DNA from: Arthrobacter sp. cf158 | GTDB taxonomy: Bacteria; Actinomycetota; Actinomycetes; Actinomycetales; Micrococcaceae | DNA length: 64,000 nt | Reading direction: 5' to 3' | Assembly: GCF_900106835.1 (NCBI RefSeq) | Contig: NZ_FNNR01000001.1 | Span: forward strand, 347,182-411,181 | Shown here: piece by piece, positions 38,436-47,735 of the stretch | Position numbering within the stretch: position 1 is the first letter of the stretch | Layout: the number at the start of each line of letters is the position of its first letter | Notes under the pieces: model-generated | Told to the model about the DNA's origin: nothing | The model's database searches: none | Seen by the model: the letters and a program-made list of their open reading frames with translations, nothing else | Translations under genes and position numbers: made by a program

Positions 38436-39137
38436 CTAGCTGGACGGCTGGGCCGAAGCGGATGCACTGGCTGAACCCGAGGGGAGCGGCGCCTGATCTG
38501 CGGACTTAACGACGGCGGCGGCGAGCGTTGCGAATTCATCAAGGCTTGCCGTGCCGCTCAGGATGAGGGTGGTCCCGCGGTATTCAAGGACCATGCTGCG
38601 CTTTTCCTTGCCGGAGTCCCGAAGTTCCCAGTCCTGGCCACCGGCATTGCGTGTTCCTGTGATGGGGAGGTTGCCCGTCTGCTGCAAAACCCAGGTGGGG
38701 TTGGCTTGGCTGGTCTGCGTCAGGCCGATGAAGGCCTCTTTAGGCGTCAGGAATCCGATTTCCCACGTGGGTACGCCTGAACCCGTACCGGACTCCCATC
38801 GTGCGTAGTTCGGCTTGAATGTGTCGCCGGTATCCGGAGTGACGGGTGTGAATCCTGCCACACCTGTGGCGTTGCGGGCGATGGCAGCCACATCCACGTT
38901 CGGCCTGAAACCTTCGCCCTTGGGCGCAGGGTTCATCAGGACGATGGGCAGGAACGCCAACACACAGACCAGCAACGCGATGACCATGCCGATGACCGAA
39001 GCATTGGCCCGCTTGGCAGCTTTCGCCGCAATGACGGGTTTAAAAGGGGCATCCACGGCGGGCTGGGTACCGGTCTGGTTGGCCGCTGCAGCTTCTGACT
39101 GGTTCTCCGCTGCGGGCTTGTCCTGCGTTTCACTCAC
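38436..39137 (-). CDS. DUF4245 domain-containing membrane protein
   Basis: 233 aa from the GTG at 39137; the frame is open to 39278 but the extra part is not family-like. A cytoplasmic Ala/Gln/Glu-rich tail of about 45 residues, one TM (about 47-70), then an extracytoplasmic DUF4245 domain (GFRPNVDVAAIARNATGVAG; WEIGFLTPKEAFIGLTQ) and a Ser/Ala/Pro tail. Function unknown; DUF4245 genes are commonly divergent from or adjacent to glpX in actinobacteria, as here. Confidence 0.83.
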   Translation of the reverse strand: MSETQDKPAAENQSEAAAANQTGTQPAVDAPFKPVIAAKAAKRANASVIGMVIALLVCVLAFLPIVLMNPAPKGEGFRPNVDVAAIARNATGVAGFTPVTPDTGDTFKPNYARWESGTGSGVPTWEIGFLTPKEAFIGLTQTSQANPTWVLQQTGNLPITGTRNAGGQDWELRDSGKEKRSMVLEYRGTTLILSGTASLDEFATLAAAVVKSADQAPLPSGSASASASAQPSS

Positions 39138-39321
39138 CACTCCATGATCCCTTATCCCGGCAGGGAACACACATCCTGCAACCTCACCACCGGTATTGCG
39201 GCAGGTGGTCATCCAACGACTCGCGGACGGTGCGGCGACTATGATCGTTATAGAGGAACCCCGGGTTGCCCCGTGCAACCATGTCCGGTCCCGTGAATCG
39301 TCACTCGAAGAAGAGGTTCAA

Positions 39322-40359
39322 GTGTCTCCTGCACCAATGACCCAGCAGTATTCCACGATTTCGCCGTCGCTCGCCGTCGGCATCGACGAACCCGACCGCA
39401 ACCTTGCGCTTGAACTCGTCCGTGTCACCGAGGCCGCGGCAATTGCCGGTGGCCACTGGGTAGGATTCGGTGACAAAAACAAGGCCGATGGCGCCGCCGT
39501 CGATGCCATGCGTTCGTTCCTTCACACCGTCCACTTCAACGGCGTCGTGGTCATCGGTGAAGGCGAAAAAGATGAAGCCCCCATGCTGTTCAACGGTGAA
39601 CAGGTTGGCGACGGCACCGGTCCCGAGTGCGACGTCGCCGTCGACCCCATCGACGGAACCCGCCTGACCGCCCTCGGCATCAACAACGCCCTCGCTGTGC
39701 TGGCTGTGGCTGAGCGTGGCTCCATGTTCGATCCCTCGGCCGTCTTCTACATGGAGAAGCTCGTCACCGGCCCCGAAGCTGCCGACATGGTGGACCTGCG
39801 CCTGCCCGTCAAGCAGAACCTGCACCTCATTGCCAAGGCAAAGGGCGTCAAGGTCAACCAGCTCAACGTCATGATCCTGGACCGCGACCGTCACCGCCCC
39901 CTGGTGGAGGAAATCCGCGAAGCCGGTGCCCGCACCAAGTTCATCATGGATGGTGACGTGGCCGGCGCCATCGCAGCAGCCCGCTCCGGCACCGGTGTGG
40001 ACGCCCTCATGGGTATCGGCGGCACACCGGAAGGCATCGTCGCGGCCTGTGCCATCAAGTCCCTCGGCGGCGTCATCCAGGGCCGCCTGTGGCCGACGTC
40101 GGACGAAGAGAAGCAGAAGGCCATCGACGCCGGACACGACCTCGACCGCGTCCTCTCCACCAACGACCTCGTCACCTCGGACAACTGCTACTTCGCAGCA
40201 ACGGGCATCACCGACGGTGACCTGCTCCACGGCGTGCGCTACCAGAAGGACCGCGTCATGACGCAGTCCATCGTGATGCGCTCCAAGTCCGGGACTGTGC
40301 GATTCGTTGAGGCTGAACACCACGCGTCCAAGTGGGAGACGTACGCGCGCAAGCCGTAA
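39322..40359 (+). CDS. glpX: Class II fructose-1,6-bisphosphatase
   Basis: GlpX-type phosphatase, 345 aa from GTG 39322 (AAGAGG upstream), converting fructose-1,6-bisphosphate to fructose-6-phosphate in gluconeogenesis. Lithium-sensitive phosphatase metal motif: E80-x-E82 ([12 protein letters not shown]) and D108-P-I-D111-G-T ([12 protein letters not shown]). [14 protein letters not shown] binds the phosphate. In actinobacteria this is usually the main FBPase. An upstream in-frame start at 39196 overlaps the DUF4245 start region and is less likely. A long palindrome follows. Confidence 0.94.
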   Translation: MSPAPMTQQYSTISPSLAVGIDEPDRNLALELVRVTEAAAIAGGHWVGFGDKNKADGAAVDAMRSFLHTVHFNGVVVIGEGEKDEAPMLFNGEQVGDGTGPECDVAVDPIDGTRLTALGINNALAVLAVAERGSMFDPSAVFYMEKLVTGPEAADMVDLRLPVKQNLHLIAKAKGVKVNQLNVMILDRDRHRPLVEEIREAGARTKFIMDGDVAGAIAAARSGTGVDALMGIGGTPEGIVAACAIKSLGGVIQGRLWPTSDEEKQKAIDAGHDLDRVLSTNDLVTSDNCYFAATGITDGDLLHGVRYQKDRVMTQSIVMRSKSGTVRFVEAEHHASKWETYARKP

Positions 40360-40375
40360 CCCCTACGCAGCTAAC

Positions 40376-40459
40376 AGAAGGACGGCGGGCATCGCTCGGC
40401 GGCTATCTCCTCGTACCACGTCGATTTGATGCCGCTTTCGCGAGACTCGCCGTCCTTCT
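40376..40459 (+). terminator. Long decorated palindrome after glpX
   Basis: 12-bp outer stem AGAAGGACGGCG (40376-40387) with CGCCGTCCTTCT (40448-40459); inner GGCATC/GATGCC (40388-40393, 40428-40433); loop with CTATCTCCTCG. The 14 bases GCTTTCGCGAGACT bulge on the 3' side. Confidence 0.6.
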
Positions 40460-40524
40460 CTGTGTCCTGCCAAGTTCGGCTTCGCGCTGTTGTGGGTAGG
40501 GCAGAGCGGGGGGTGTTCCGTCCT

Positions 40525-40604
40525 CACTCACTTTGACGCTGGAACCCTGCCGACACGCCGTGATTCACGGCGTGTCGGGGCCTCGGCGGGATCAAAGTCG
40601 GTGT
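40525..40604 (-). terminator. Nested palindrome after femX
   Basis: CCGACACGCCGTG-ATT-CACGGCGTGTCGG is a perfect 13-bp hairpin at about 40551-40579, flanked by outer pairing ACTTTGA / TCAAAGT. It lies 30-100 bases beyond the femX stop on the minus strand. Confidence 0.6.
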
Positions 40605-40634
40605 TGGCGGTACGGGTGTCGGAGCGGTGGGGAA

Positions 40635-41570
40635 TCAGCGGAGCTTGTCCCGGAGGCTTCTCGCCAATTGGTAGGCGCCGTAGCGGAGTTTGTTCACCGG
40701 GAGGTCCCAGGTGCCCGGGTAGGAGACCTCGCGGCCTCCGAAGGACTTCTTGAAGGCCGTGAAACCCGCCCATTTGTGATCAGGCTGGTCCTCGGGCGCC
40801 ACGCCCCAAAGATCCACGTGCTTGAGGCCCTTTTCCTTCGCGTCAGCCATCAGGGTCACCAGGAGGGGGATTCCCGCGCTGAGCTTCCGGTGGGTGTCAT
40901 CCAGGGCTGCGTGGGCGTACACACGGGTGTCCGCGGAATCGTAGGCGAAGGCGGCAGCGATCGGCTCGCCCTCACGTTCGGCAATGAAGAGCGTTCCGGC
41001 ACCGGAGGGCAGCAGGGAGGCTGCTACTTGGGTGAGGTACTCGTCGCTTTGTGGCTTGAACCCGTTGCGCGCTGCGGTCAGGTGCAGGAAATTCAGGAGC
41101 ACCGAGATATCGGCAGGATCCTGGGAAGCGCGGAAGGTCACGCCCTTCTTATGGATGTTCCTGTACAAGTTGCGGTTGGTCGGCTTCATCCCGGCCAGGA
41201 CATCCTTGAAATCGCCGTCCAGGTCCACCACCCAGCTGAGCTCGGGTTGCTGGTTGACCGGAGCTGGTCGCAAGCCACGCGCGCGCAGGAGGGGACCGGC
41301 ATCGGACGCTGTGAAGCCCGCCGCGGCCGGCTCCATGCGGACGAAGACTGCGCGTTCCGCTTTCGCCAAAGACACCAAGGCAGCCGTAGCGGCGTCGAAA
41401 GCCTCTACGGATTCGGCTACCGGACCGTAGGGTGCGTAGATGACCTTGCCCGCCGGGTTTTTCTCCTCAATGGCAAGGAAACTCCAGCCCGGGCCGGACT
41501 GTTCATGGACGCGGCGGCCCAAAGAGCGCTGGACAGCGGCCCACGCGGGCGTTTGCAGGAAAAACTCCAT
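40635..41570 (-). CDS. FemA/FemB-family peptidoglycan bridge aminoacyltransferase
   Basis: Double-GNAT-fold protein of the FemABX family, 311 aa, which adds an amino acid from aminoacyl-tRNA to the interpeptide bridge of lipid II or a related precursor. Visible: the N-terminal LQTPAWAAVQRSLG, the central KPTNRNLYRNIHKKGV with its basic cluster, and the second fold ERGEPIAAAFAYDSADTRVYAHAA-like region ending in LWGVAPEDQPDHKWAGFTAFKKSFGG. It starts 3 nt after the manA stop, so manA and this gene form an operon. The amino acid added is not known (Micrococcaceae bridges vary). Confidence 0.85.
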   Translation of the reverse strand: MEFFLQTPAWAAVQRSLGRRVHEQSGPGWSFLAIEEKNPAGKVIYAPYGPVAESVEAFDAATAALVSLAKAERAVFVRMEPAAAGFTASDAGPLLRARGLRPAPVNQQPELSWVVDLDGDFKDVLAGMKPTNRNLYRNIHKKGVTFRASQDPADISVLLNFLHLTAARNGFKPQSDEYLTQVAASLLPSGAGTLFIAEREGEPIAAAFAYDSADTRVYAHAALDDTHRKLSAGIPLLVTLMADAKEKGLKHVDLWGVAPEDQPDHKWAGFTAFKKSFGGREVSYPGTWDLPVNKLRYGAYQLARSLRDKLR

Positions 41571-41573
41571 GAA

Positions 41574-42824
41574 TCAGTTCCCAAGACCTGTGGTTACCGC
41601 GAAAGCGATGCTGGTGTCCGTAGCGCCCTGGACAGGATGGACGTTGACGGGGGCTTCGGCGTCCGGGATGAATGCTGCTGCACCGCGCTTGAGCAGGAGG
41701 TCACTCTTGGGGGAGTCGAGCATCACCGACCCGGCGACCACCACGACGACGGCCGGCCCACTTTGCGCCAACGGCACCGGTTCAGCCCCGGGGCCAAGTT
41801 CAATGCGCTGGAGTTGGAACTCCTTGAACGGCGGGCGGTACAACTCCTGCCCGAATTCGGTGCCGCTGGCCTGGACATGGGGCACACCGAGCGCTTCGAA
41901 CCGGATGGTCTTCAGCAGTTCCCCAACGTCCACGTGCTTGGGGGTGAGACCGCCTCGGAGCACGTTGTCAGAAGACGCCATGACCTCCACGCCGAGGCCG
42001 TGCAGATAAGCGTGGACATTGCCCGCCGGCAAGTACACGACGTCTCCGGGCTCCAGGGACAGGTGGTTGAGAAGGAGCGAGATGAGGACCCCTGGATCGT
42101 CGGGGAAGGCCTCGTTGATGTCCACCATGGCCGTCAGGGCTTCGCGGTGCGGCTCAAGCGGGGCTCCCGCCGACAGCACCGCGACCACCTCGTTAATCGC
42201 GTCGGAGACCGGGCTCCCGCCTTGGATCAGGCGGCTGAAAGCGGCCTTCAAGGCTGCGTTGGCATCGGACTGGCCCAGATCCGAGATCACGTGGTTGATG
42301 ATCGCAGGAACCTCAACCGCGGCGGAATCCAGCACGTTGCGCAGGTGCTCGAAGATACTCCGCGAAGCGGCTGGTGAACGGAATCCGCAGAGTGCCTTGA
42401 ACGGCGTGAGGGCAAAGATCATTTCCGGCTTGTGGTTGTCATCGCGGTAATTGCGCTCGGCGGCGTCTGCGGGAATCCCGGCTGCATTCTCCCTGGCGAA
42501 GCCGTCGCGGGCCTGGTCCTTGCTGGGGTGCACCTGCAGGGACAACGGCTTCCCGGCAGCGAGGAGCTTGGTGAGGAAAGGGAGCCTGGGCCCGAACTCC
42601 GCCACGCTCTCTGACCCCAGGAAGTGGCCGGGATCAGAGGCGATCAGAGCGTCGAGGGGTTGGGTCACACCGTTGGGGTGAATCGCTGTGGAAGGGGAGT
42701 CCGGGTGGGCTCCGATCCACAGTTCGGCCTCCGGACCACCTGAGGCCGGCCGACCCAGCAAACCGGCGATCGCCGTCGTCGAACCCCACGCGTAGGGTCG
42801 CAAAACATTCTCAATTTGATACAC
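41574..42824 (-). CDS. manA: Mannose-6-phosphate isomerase, class I
   Basis: Cupin-fold zinc isomerase linking fructose-6-phosphate to mannose-6-phosphate, 416 aa. Zn ligands: Gln and His in LSLQVHPSKDQA, Glu in DDNHKPEMIFAL, and the later GDVVYLPAGNVHAYLHG His. Starts with GTG at 42824, with AAGGA upstream. Mannose-6-phosphate feeds GDP-mannose for mannosylated cell-surface glycans, which fits the neighbouring envelope genes. Confidence 0.93.
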   Translation of the reverse strand: MYQIENVLRPYAWGSTTAIAGLLGRPASGGPEAELWIGAHPDSPSTAIHPNGVTQPLDALIASDPGHFLGSESVAEFGPRLPFLTKLLAAGKPLSLQVHPSKDQARDGFARENAAGIPADAAERNYRDDNHKPEMIFALTPFKALCGFRSPAASRSIFEHLRNVLDSAAVEVPAIINHVISDLGQSDANAALKAAFSRLIQGGSPVSDAINEVVAVLSAGAPLEPHREALTAMVDINEAFPDDPGVLISLLLNHLSLEPGDVVYLPAGNVHAYLHGLGVEVMASSDNVLRGGLTPKHVDVGELLKTIRFEALGVPHVQASGTEFGQELYRPPFKEFQLQRIELGPGAEPVPLAQSGPAVVVVVAGSVMLDSPKSDLLLKRGAAAFIPDAEAPVNVHPVQGATDTSIAFAVTTGLGN

Positions 42825-42878
42825 GAAAGAAAGTCCTTATTCGTTGCGCTGAACGTGGGGTGACGCCGACCAGCCAGC

Positions 42879-44504
42879 TTACAGCGGTGCGCACTGTCCG
42901 TTGGTTGCCACGAGGTCGCGGATGCCTTGCTCGTCACCTTGCGCCTTGAGGCCGTTCAACAATTCGATGGTGATGGGCGTGCCATCGGGCGTGGTGGTCA
43001 CCGGGGTGAAATCGGCAGACGGCGAAGGCAACTGACTTGCGGGCAGGAGCCCGGCCGGTGGGCCGGCGGCCATGACGGTACCGGCTGCTGCCCGGTCATG
43101 GGAGACGACGGCGTCACTCGCCTTGGGTGCGTTGGACGACGCCAGGACGTCCTGAACCTTGGAATGGATCAGGTCGAAGTCAGGGACCGTGGAGAAGGAG
43201 GCATCAAAGTCCGGAGGCCCAATGGTGAGGCGTTTGACCGGCTGGTTCTTCGACTTCAATGCCAGGTCCACAAAGCTGCCGAGCTGGTTGGAGGAAATGT
43301 TGGAATCAACCACTTTGGTGCCGGCGTTGGCGATGTCCTCGAACTTGGTCAGGAGAGTAGCTGGATCCAGCTGCTTGAGCATCGCCTGCTGGACACACTG
43401 CTGGCGCGCAATGCGCGCGTAGTCATCCACGAACTCGCGTGAACGGCCGTACCACAGGGCGTGAAAGCCATCCAGGTGCTGGTCGCCTGCCGGGATCCAG
43501 CCATCAGGCATGCCGTGGATTCCGTTGGCCTCGTCAGTAACGGGACCACTGATGGGCACCCACCCGCCGGCCTTGATGCGTATTCCGCCCATCGCGTCGA
43601 TGAGCTTGGCGAATCCGTCCATGTCCACCAGGACATACGCCTGGACGGTGATGCCCAAGGTGCCGGACACAGCCTCCAACGTTGCTTGGGCTCCGGGATC
43701 GGCGACGCCGGGGTACAGATCTTTGTAATTGTTGGTGACTTCGGTGTTGACGGCGTTGATGAGGCACTCGTCGCCGCAGTTATAGCCCTCGGGGTAGATC
43801 CCGCGCATCGGCGAGCCCTCGCTGAACTGTGCGTTTTGGAGGTTGCGGGGCACAGAGATGATGGCGCTCTCGCCCGTTTTCGCATCAACGCTGATCACTG
43901 AGAGGCTGTCCGGGCGGCGGCCTGTCCTGTCGTCTCCGGCATCGCCACCCATCATGAGGAAGTTGTAACGCCCGTCCACAGGATCAATGGCCGGGCCCGC
44001 CTGGAAGATGCTGCCGATCGCGTTGCGGCTAACGTTCAGGACGTAGGCGATGTAACCCAACGAGCCGCTGGCCAGGACTGTGGACACTGCCACCACCACG
44101 GCGATGATGGGGCGCATTCCCGGTGCCAGGAGCGCGGGTCTGATAATCCGGAAAGTATTGAGGAACAAGTAGGCCCAGCCCAGAGCCAACGCCACCAGGA
44201 CCACGATGATCACCAGCGATCCCACCGGGTGGGTGGCGATGCTCAGCAGCATGGTCCGGTTGACCAGGGCGATCAAGAGCGTCACCAGGGCCAATGCCCA
44301 GACTGTGAGCGTGACGCGCAATGCATTGCGGCCAAGTTTGCGGTCGCCCGCCACGATCTGGGCGCTGCCGGGAACGAAGAGTGTGAGGAGAACCAGCACG
44401 AAGGCGCGTTTGGTCCGCACCGGAGCGGATGCCCCGGACGGATACCGGACAGGATCAGTCAGGGCAGAACCGGGCTGATTCGAGGTCTTGTGCATGGTAG
44501 TCAA
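42879..44504 (-). CDS. LytR-CpsA-Psr (LCP) family cell-wall glycopolymer ligase
   Basis: 541 aa. A cytoplasmic tail, then four hydrophobic helices in the first 140 residues, instead of the single TM of most LCP proteins, followed by the extracellular LCP domain (about 170-420) with NFLMMGGDAGDDRTGRRPDS (phosphate-binding Asp/Arg) and ISVPRNLQ. A C-terminal extension of about 100 residues is Pro/Ala/Thr-rich. LCP enzymes transfer lipid-linked polymers such as teichoic acids or arabinogalactan to peptidoglycan. TTG start with AGGAAGG six bases upstream; an ATG lies three codons later. It is 11 nt downstream of purE. Confidence 0.87.
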   Translation of the reverse strand: MTTMHKTSNQPGSALTDPVRYPSGASAPVRTKRAFVLVLLTLFVPGSAQIVAGDRKLGRNALRVTLTVWALALVTLLIALVNRTMLLSIATHPVGSLVIIVVLVALALGWAYLFLNTFRIIRPALLAPGMRPIIAVVVAVSTVLASGSLGYIAYVLNVSRNAIGSIFQAGPAIDPVDGRYNFLMMGGDAGDDRTGRRPDSLSVISVDAKTGESAIISVPRNLQNAQFSEGSPMRGIYPEGYNCGDECLINAVNTEVTNNYKDLYPGVADPGAQATLEAVSGTLGITVQAYVLVDMDGFAKLIDAMGGIRIKAGGWVPISGPVTDEANGIHGMPDGWIPAGDQHLDGFHALWYGRSREFVDDYARIARQQCVQQAMLKQLDPATLLTKFEDIANAGTKVVDSNISSNQLGSFVDLALKSKNQPVKRLTIGPPDFDASFSTVPDFDLIHSKVQDVLASSNAPKASDAVVSHDRAAAGTVMAAGPPAGLLPASQLPSPSADFTPVTTTPDGTPITIELLNGLKAQGDEQGIRDLVATNGQCAPL

Positions 44505-44515
44505 CCGCTGCCTTC

Positions 44516-45079
44516 CTAGCGGGAGCTCCGGGCCGAAGCGTTGGCAGGGGAGAAGACTTCCTCGACCTTATGACGGAGGTTTTCGCCCTTCTTGGTGGCG
44601 ACGTCGTTCAGTTCCTGGGCGAAGGCCAGAAGGTCGGTGCGCAGCTTGGCGGCCAGTTCATCGGTTCCGGATGCCAACATGCGCACGGCGAGGAGTCCAG
44701 CGTTCCGGGCGCCGGCGATGGAGACGGTAGCCACGGGAACACCAGCGGGCATCTGGACGATGGACAGGAGTGAATCCATGCCGTCCAAGGTCTTCAGCGG
44801 AACCGGAACGCCGATGACCGGAAGCGGCGTGACGGAGGCGAGCATGCCGGGAAGGTGGGCGGCACCGCCCGCTCCGGCGATGATGACGCGCAAACCGCGT
44901 TCATGGGCGGTCTGACCGTACCGGATCATTTCGGTGGGCATCCGGTGCGCCGAGACGACGTCAGCCTCGAAGGGAATGCCAAACTCAGCCAGGGCGTCCG
45001 CGGCGGCTTCCATGACCGGCCAATCGGAGTCCGAACCCATCACGAGCCCTACCAGCGGGGCAATTGATTCTGATGTCAT
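44516..45079 (-). CDS. purE: 5-(carboxyamino)imidazole ribonucleotide mutase
   Basis: PurE class I, 187 aa, moving the carboxylate of N5-CAIR to make CAIR in purine synthesis. Substrate-binding [11 protein letters not shown] near the N-terminus, SAHRMPTEM with the catalytic His, and the [11 protein letters not shown] loop are all present. It works directly on the product of the upstream purK, whose stop overlaps its ATG by 4 nt. A short Lys/Ala/Ser tail ends the protein. Confidence 0.94.
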   Translation of the reverse strand: MTSESIAPLVGLVMGSDSDWPVMEAAADALAEFGIPFEADVVSAHRMPTEMIRYGQTAHERGLRVIIAGAGGAAHLPGMLASVTPLPVIGVPVPLKTLDGMDSLLSIVQMPAGVPVATVSIAGARNAGLLAVRMLASGTDELAAKLRTDLLAFAQELNDVATKKGENLRHKVEEVFSPANASARSSR

Positions 45080-46263
45080 GCGGTCTCCTCAAGGGTGGTC
45101 TGCTCCGGCCGGCGGCCGTCACGGATGATGTTGGCCACGGCCGTAGCGCGCTGGCGGACGGAGTCGACGTCGGAAACCGAACTGCCAACGAGGTTCACGT
45201 GCCCGATCTTGCGGCCGGGCCGGACGGACTTGCCGTAGGAGTGCACCTTGGCCGCAGGCTCATAGGCCAGGGCCATGGGGAATGCTTTGAAGAGGTCCTG
45301 GTTCTCTCCACCCAGGAAGTTCTTCATGACCGTTACCGGAGCCAAGGCGTCCGTTGCGCCCAGCGGCAGGTCCAGCACCGCGCGCAGGTGCTGCTCGAAC
45401 TGGCTGGTGATGGAGCCATCCTGTGTCCAGTGTCCGGTGTTGTGGGGGCGCATGGCGAGCTCATTGATGAGGAAGCCGGCGCCAACTCCGGGAGTTTCGA
45501 AGAGTTCGGCGGCCATGACGCCGGTGACGCCGAGTTCATTGGCGATCCGGAGTGCAGCTTCCTCGGCGGCCGCAGCCACATCGAGGGAAATATTCTGGGC
45601 AGGTGCAATGACTTCATCGCAGACACCGTCCACCTGGATGGTGTGGACAACGGGCCAAGCCCGGGACTCGCCACTGGGTGTACGTGCCACCAAGGCAGAG
45701 AGCTCGCGGCTGAAGTCAACCTTTGCCTCAGCGAGCAAGGGGCTCATGGCCTGGAACCAGTCCGAGGTTTCCAGGGCCTCGTCCGCGGAGTCCACGATTC
45801 TGACGCCCTTGCCGTCGTAACCGCCGCGAGGGGTCTTCAGGACGACGGGCCAGCCGATCCTGTCGCCGAAGGCCACCAGCTCGTCAACGTTGTGGACGGC
45901 AGACCACTCCGGGTTGGGGAGGCCGAGGCGGTCGATCGCAGCGCGCATCACCAGCTTGTCTTGGGCGTTGACCAAGGCATCGGGGCCTGGCTGGACGTTG
46001 ACGCCGGCATCCAACAATGCCTGCAGGTGCCCGGTGGGAACGTGTTCGTGGTCAAAGGTCAGGACATCCAGGCCCTTGGAGAACTCAAGGAGGGCCTCCA
46101 GATCCTTATAGTCGCCGATGGGGGCTTGGGCCACAACAGCTACAGCCGAAACGTCCTCGCCTTCAGCCAAAACACGGAGTTCGAAGCCCAGGGCGGTAGC
46201 GGGCGGAGCCATCATTCGTGCGAGTTGGCCGCCGCCAACAACGCCAATTACTGGAAAAGTCAC
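45076..46263 (-). CDS. purK: 5-(carboxyamino)imidazole ribonucleotide synthase
   Basis: ATP-grasp enzyme, 395 aa, carboxylating AIR to N5-CAIR using ATP and bicarbonate. N-terminal [13 protein letters not shown]; the [21 protein letters not shown]-grasp loop; and the EVIAPAQN- and [14 protein letters not shown] regions that bind metal and substrate. GTG start; TAGGCT on the minus strand lies seven bases upstream with no SD. It is divergent from gtrA and translationally coupled to purE. Confidence 0.93.
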   Translation of the reverse strand: MTFPVIGVVGGGQLARMMAPPATALGFELRVLAEGEDVSAVAVVAQAPIGDYKDLEALLEFSKGLDVLTFDHEHVPTGHLQALLDAGVNVQPGPDALVNAQDKLVMRAAIDRLGLPNPEWSAVHNVDELVAFGDRIGWPVVLKTPRGGYDGKGVRIVDSADEALETSDWFQAMSPLLAEAKVDFSRELSALVARTPSGESRAWPVVHTIQVDGVCDEVIAPAQNISLDVAAAAEEAALRIANELGVTGVMAAELFETPGVGAGFLINELAMRPHNTGHWTQDGSITSQFEQHLRAVLDLPLGATDALAPVTVMKNFLGGENQDLFKAFPMALAYEPAAKVHSYGKSVRPGRKIGHVNLVGSSVSDVDSVRQRATAVANIIRDGRRPEQTTLEETA

Positions 46264-46466
46264 AATGTTCAGCCTACCGAACCGGCGGCAGGATCACTGA
46301 TTCTGCCGTTCTTTTGGCAGCTTTTTGGGCAGGAGGCAACGCCTTTCAACGCCTGAGGAGGGGCCTTTATCGGCGTTCTCACAGCTCCCTAAGGGGCAGC
46401 GTCGGGAAATGGGCGCTAAAATGGGCTTGGCCCATCGGCCCACTTTTCAAACGGCCATGGAGGGTC

Positions 46467-47036
46467 ATGATCACCACACTTGCAGATCGCATCCGCGGAC
46501 TTGCCTCGCTTTTCTGGCGCGAGGTTGCCAAGTTCGGCGCCGTCGGCGGTGTTGCTTTTGTCATTGACTCGGCCGTCTTCATCTGGCTTTTCTCCGGTCC
46601 GATGCACGGCAGTGAAGTGTGGGCGAAGGCCATTGCGACCATTGTGGCAAGTGTATTCTCCTGGGTTGCCAATCGCTTCTGGACGTTCCGCCACCGCAAG
46701 CAGGCCAACGTGGTCCGTGAAGCGGTCCTCTTTGCCGTCATGAACCTCGTTGGGCTTCTCATTGCCTCGGGCTGTGTATGGTTCGCCAAGTACATCCTTG
46801 ACCTTAACGACAAGCCGTCACTGTTTATCGCCGGCAGCGTTGTGGGCCTGATTCTGGGTACCATTTTCCGCTTCTTCGCCTACCGCTTCTGGGTGTTCAA
46901 CGAAGAGCTGGACGCCGAGCCCGAGTACTCGCACGACCACGAGATCATCGAACTGCATCACAAGGCCAAGATTGCCGCCGAGCCAGGCTCCAGCAACCCT
47001 GCCACGGGCGAGGCGCCTTCCGTCAAGAACGTTTGA
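46467..47036 (+). CDS. GtrA family membrane protein
   Basis: Four-helix membrane protein, 189 aa, of the GtrA/DPMS family thought to move or present polyprenyl-linked sugars for surface glycan synthesis. FGAVGGVAFVIDSAVF in TM1, SWVANRFWTFRH between TM2 and TM3, and RFFAYRFWVF in TM4 match the family. The tail of about 45 residues is acidic and His-rich. ATG 46467 has GGAGGG close upstream; the longer frame overlaps the purK start. A -10 like TAAAAT lies at 46417-46422. Confidence 0.88.
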   Translation: MITTLADRIRGLASLFWREVAKFGAVGGVAFVIDSAVFIWLFSGPMHGSEVWAKAIATIVASVFSWVANRFWTFRHRKQANVVREAVLFAVMNLVGLLIASGCVWFAKYILDLNDKPSLFIAGSVVGLILGTIFRFFAYRFWVFNEELDAEPEYSHDHEIIELHHKAKIAAEPGSSNPATGEAPSVKNV

Positions 47037-47039
47037 TGG

Positions 47040-47735
47040 TTACGGGCGGCTGACGCGCTCGTTTTCCAGCAAATGATCGGTGACCGCAAGGTCCGGGTGC
47101 ACCAGCACCACGGACCCGTCCTCTTTCCAGGCTCCCAACGACGCCGCCAGGCATGACTCCAGCCCATCCGTGGCGCGTACCAGAAGCCGGACTCCGGGGT
47201 CCTGGTTGGAGGCAAAGCCCTCAATCAGGGCTTCATGCGAAAGCGCCGCTGCGCCCCGGACGGCAGGCAACTCCGTGCCGGGCTCGTTGTGGGCCATGAA
47301 GACGTCGCCATGGGAGCGGACTTCCGCCGCGTAGTCCACGACGCCGGACGGCAGCTCACCTGGCCAACGCATCGCCAGGGCCGCGAGCGGGACGGCCACC
47401 ACCGCATCGAAGGTGGCTCCGGCACCGTCGTCGGGATTGTCTGTCACCAGGAGATCGGCAGAAGTGCCATCGAAGACTACCTCCATGCCCAGCTGCCAGG
47501 CCGCAAGCGCCCAGACGAAGGATTTCCAGTGCGCGGGCAGATCCAGCCGGATTGCCATCCCGGGCTCTGCGTCCAGCTCGTCCTGCAGCAGGTTGCTGGT
47601 TTTGGCCACCCAGTTGTCCAGGACACGGCCGGAAAGCTCCACCCGCTCGGAGTCGGGCCCGTACCACGTGAGCCGTGGTGATGTTGAATGGCCCGATCGC
47701 AGGGCGGTCATCAGGTTCGCTGCGGGGATGCTCAT
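47040..47735 (-). CDS. TIGR03089 family protein
   Basis: 231-aa actinobacterial protein resembling only the N-terminal part of AMP-dependent synthetases (PRLTWYGPDSERVELSGRVL; the WALAAWQLGMEVVF segment) with no AMP-binding loop or C-terminal lid, so it is unlikely to adenylate. Function unknown; it commonly lies near purK, gtrA and LCP genes. Convergent with gtrA, with only 3 nt between stops. Confidence 0.8.
   Translation of the reverse strand: MSIPAANLMTALRSGHSTSPRLTWYGPDSERVELSGRVLDNWVAKTSNLLQDELDAEPGMAIRLDLPAHWKSFVWALAAWQLGMEVVFDGTSADLLVTDNPDDGAGATFDAVVAVPLAALAMRWPGELPSGVVDYAAEVRSHGDVFMAHNEPGTELPAVRGAAALSHEALIEGFASNQDPGVRLLVRATDGLESCLAASLGAWKEDGSVVLVHPDLAVTDHLLENERVSRP

Noticed and set aside
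36246..38474. 742-codon plus-strand open frame opposite fumC and the carbonic anhydrase gene
   Set aside because: It spans two conserved minus-strand genes and the gap between them, with composition typical of an antisense shadow (His/Asp/Gly-rich).
40533..42377. 614-codon plus-strand open frame opposite femX and manA
   Set aside because: Antisense to two conserved genes; no SD, no domain, and it begins inside a terminator palindrome.
45064..46356. 430-codon plus-strand frame opposite purE/purK
   Set aside because: Shadow of conserved purine genes; no recognisable domain.
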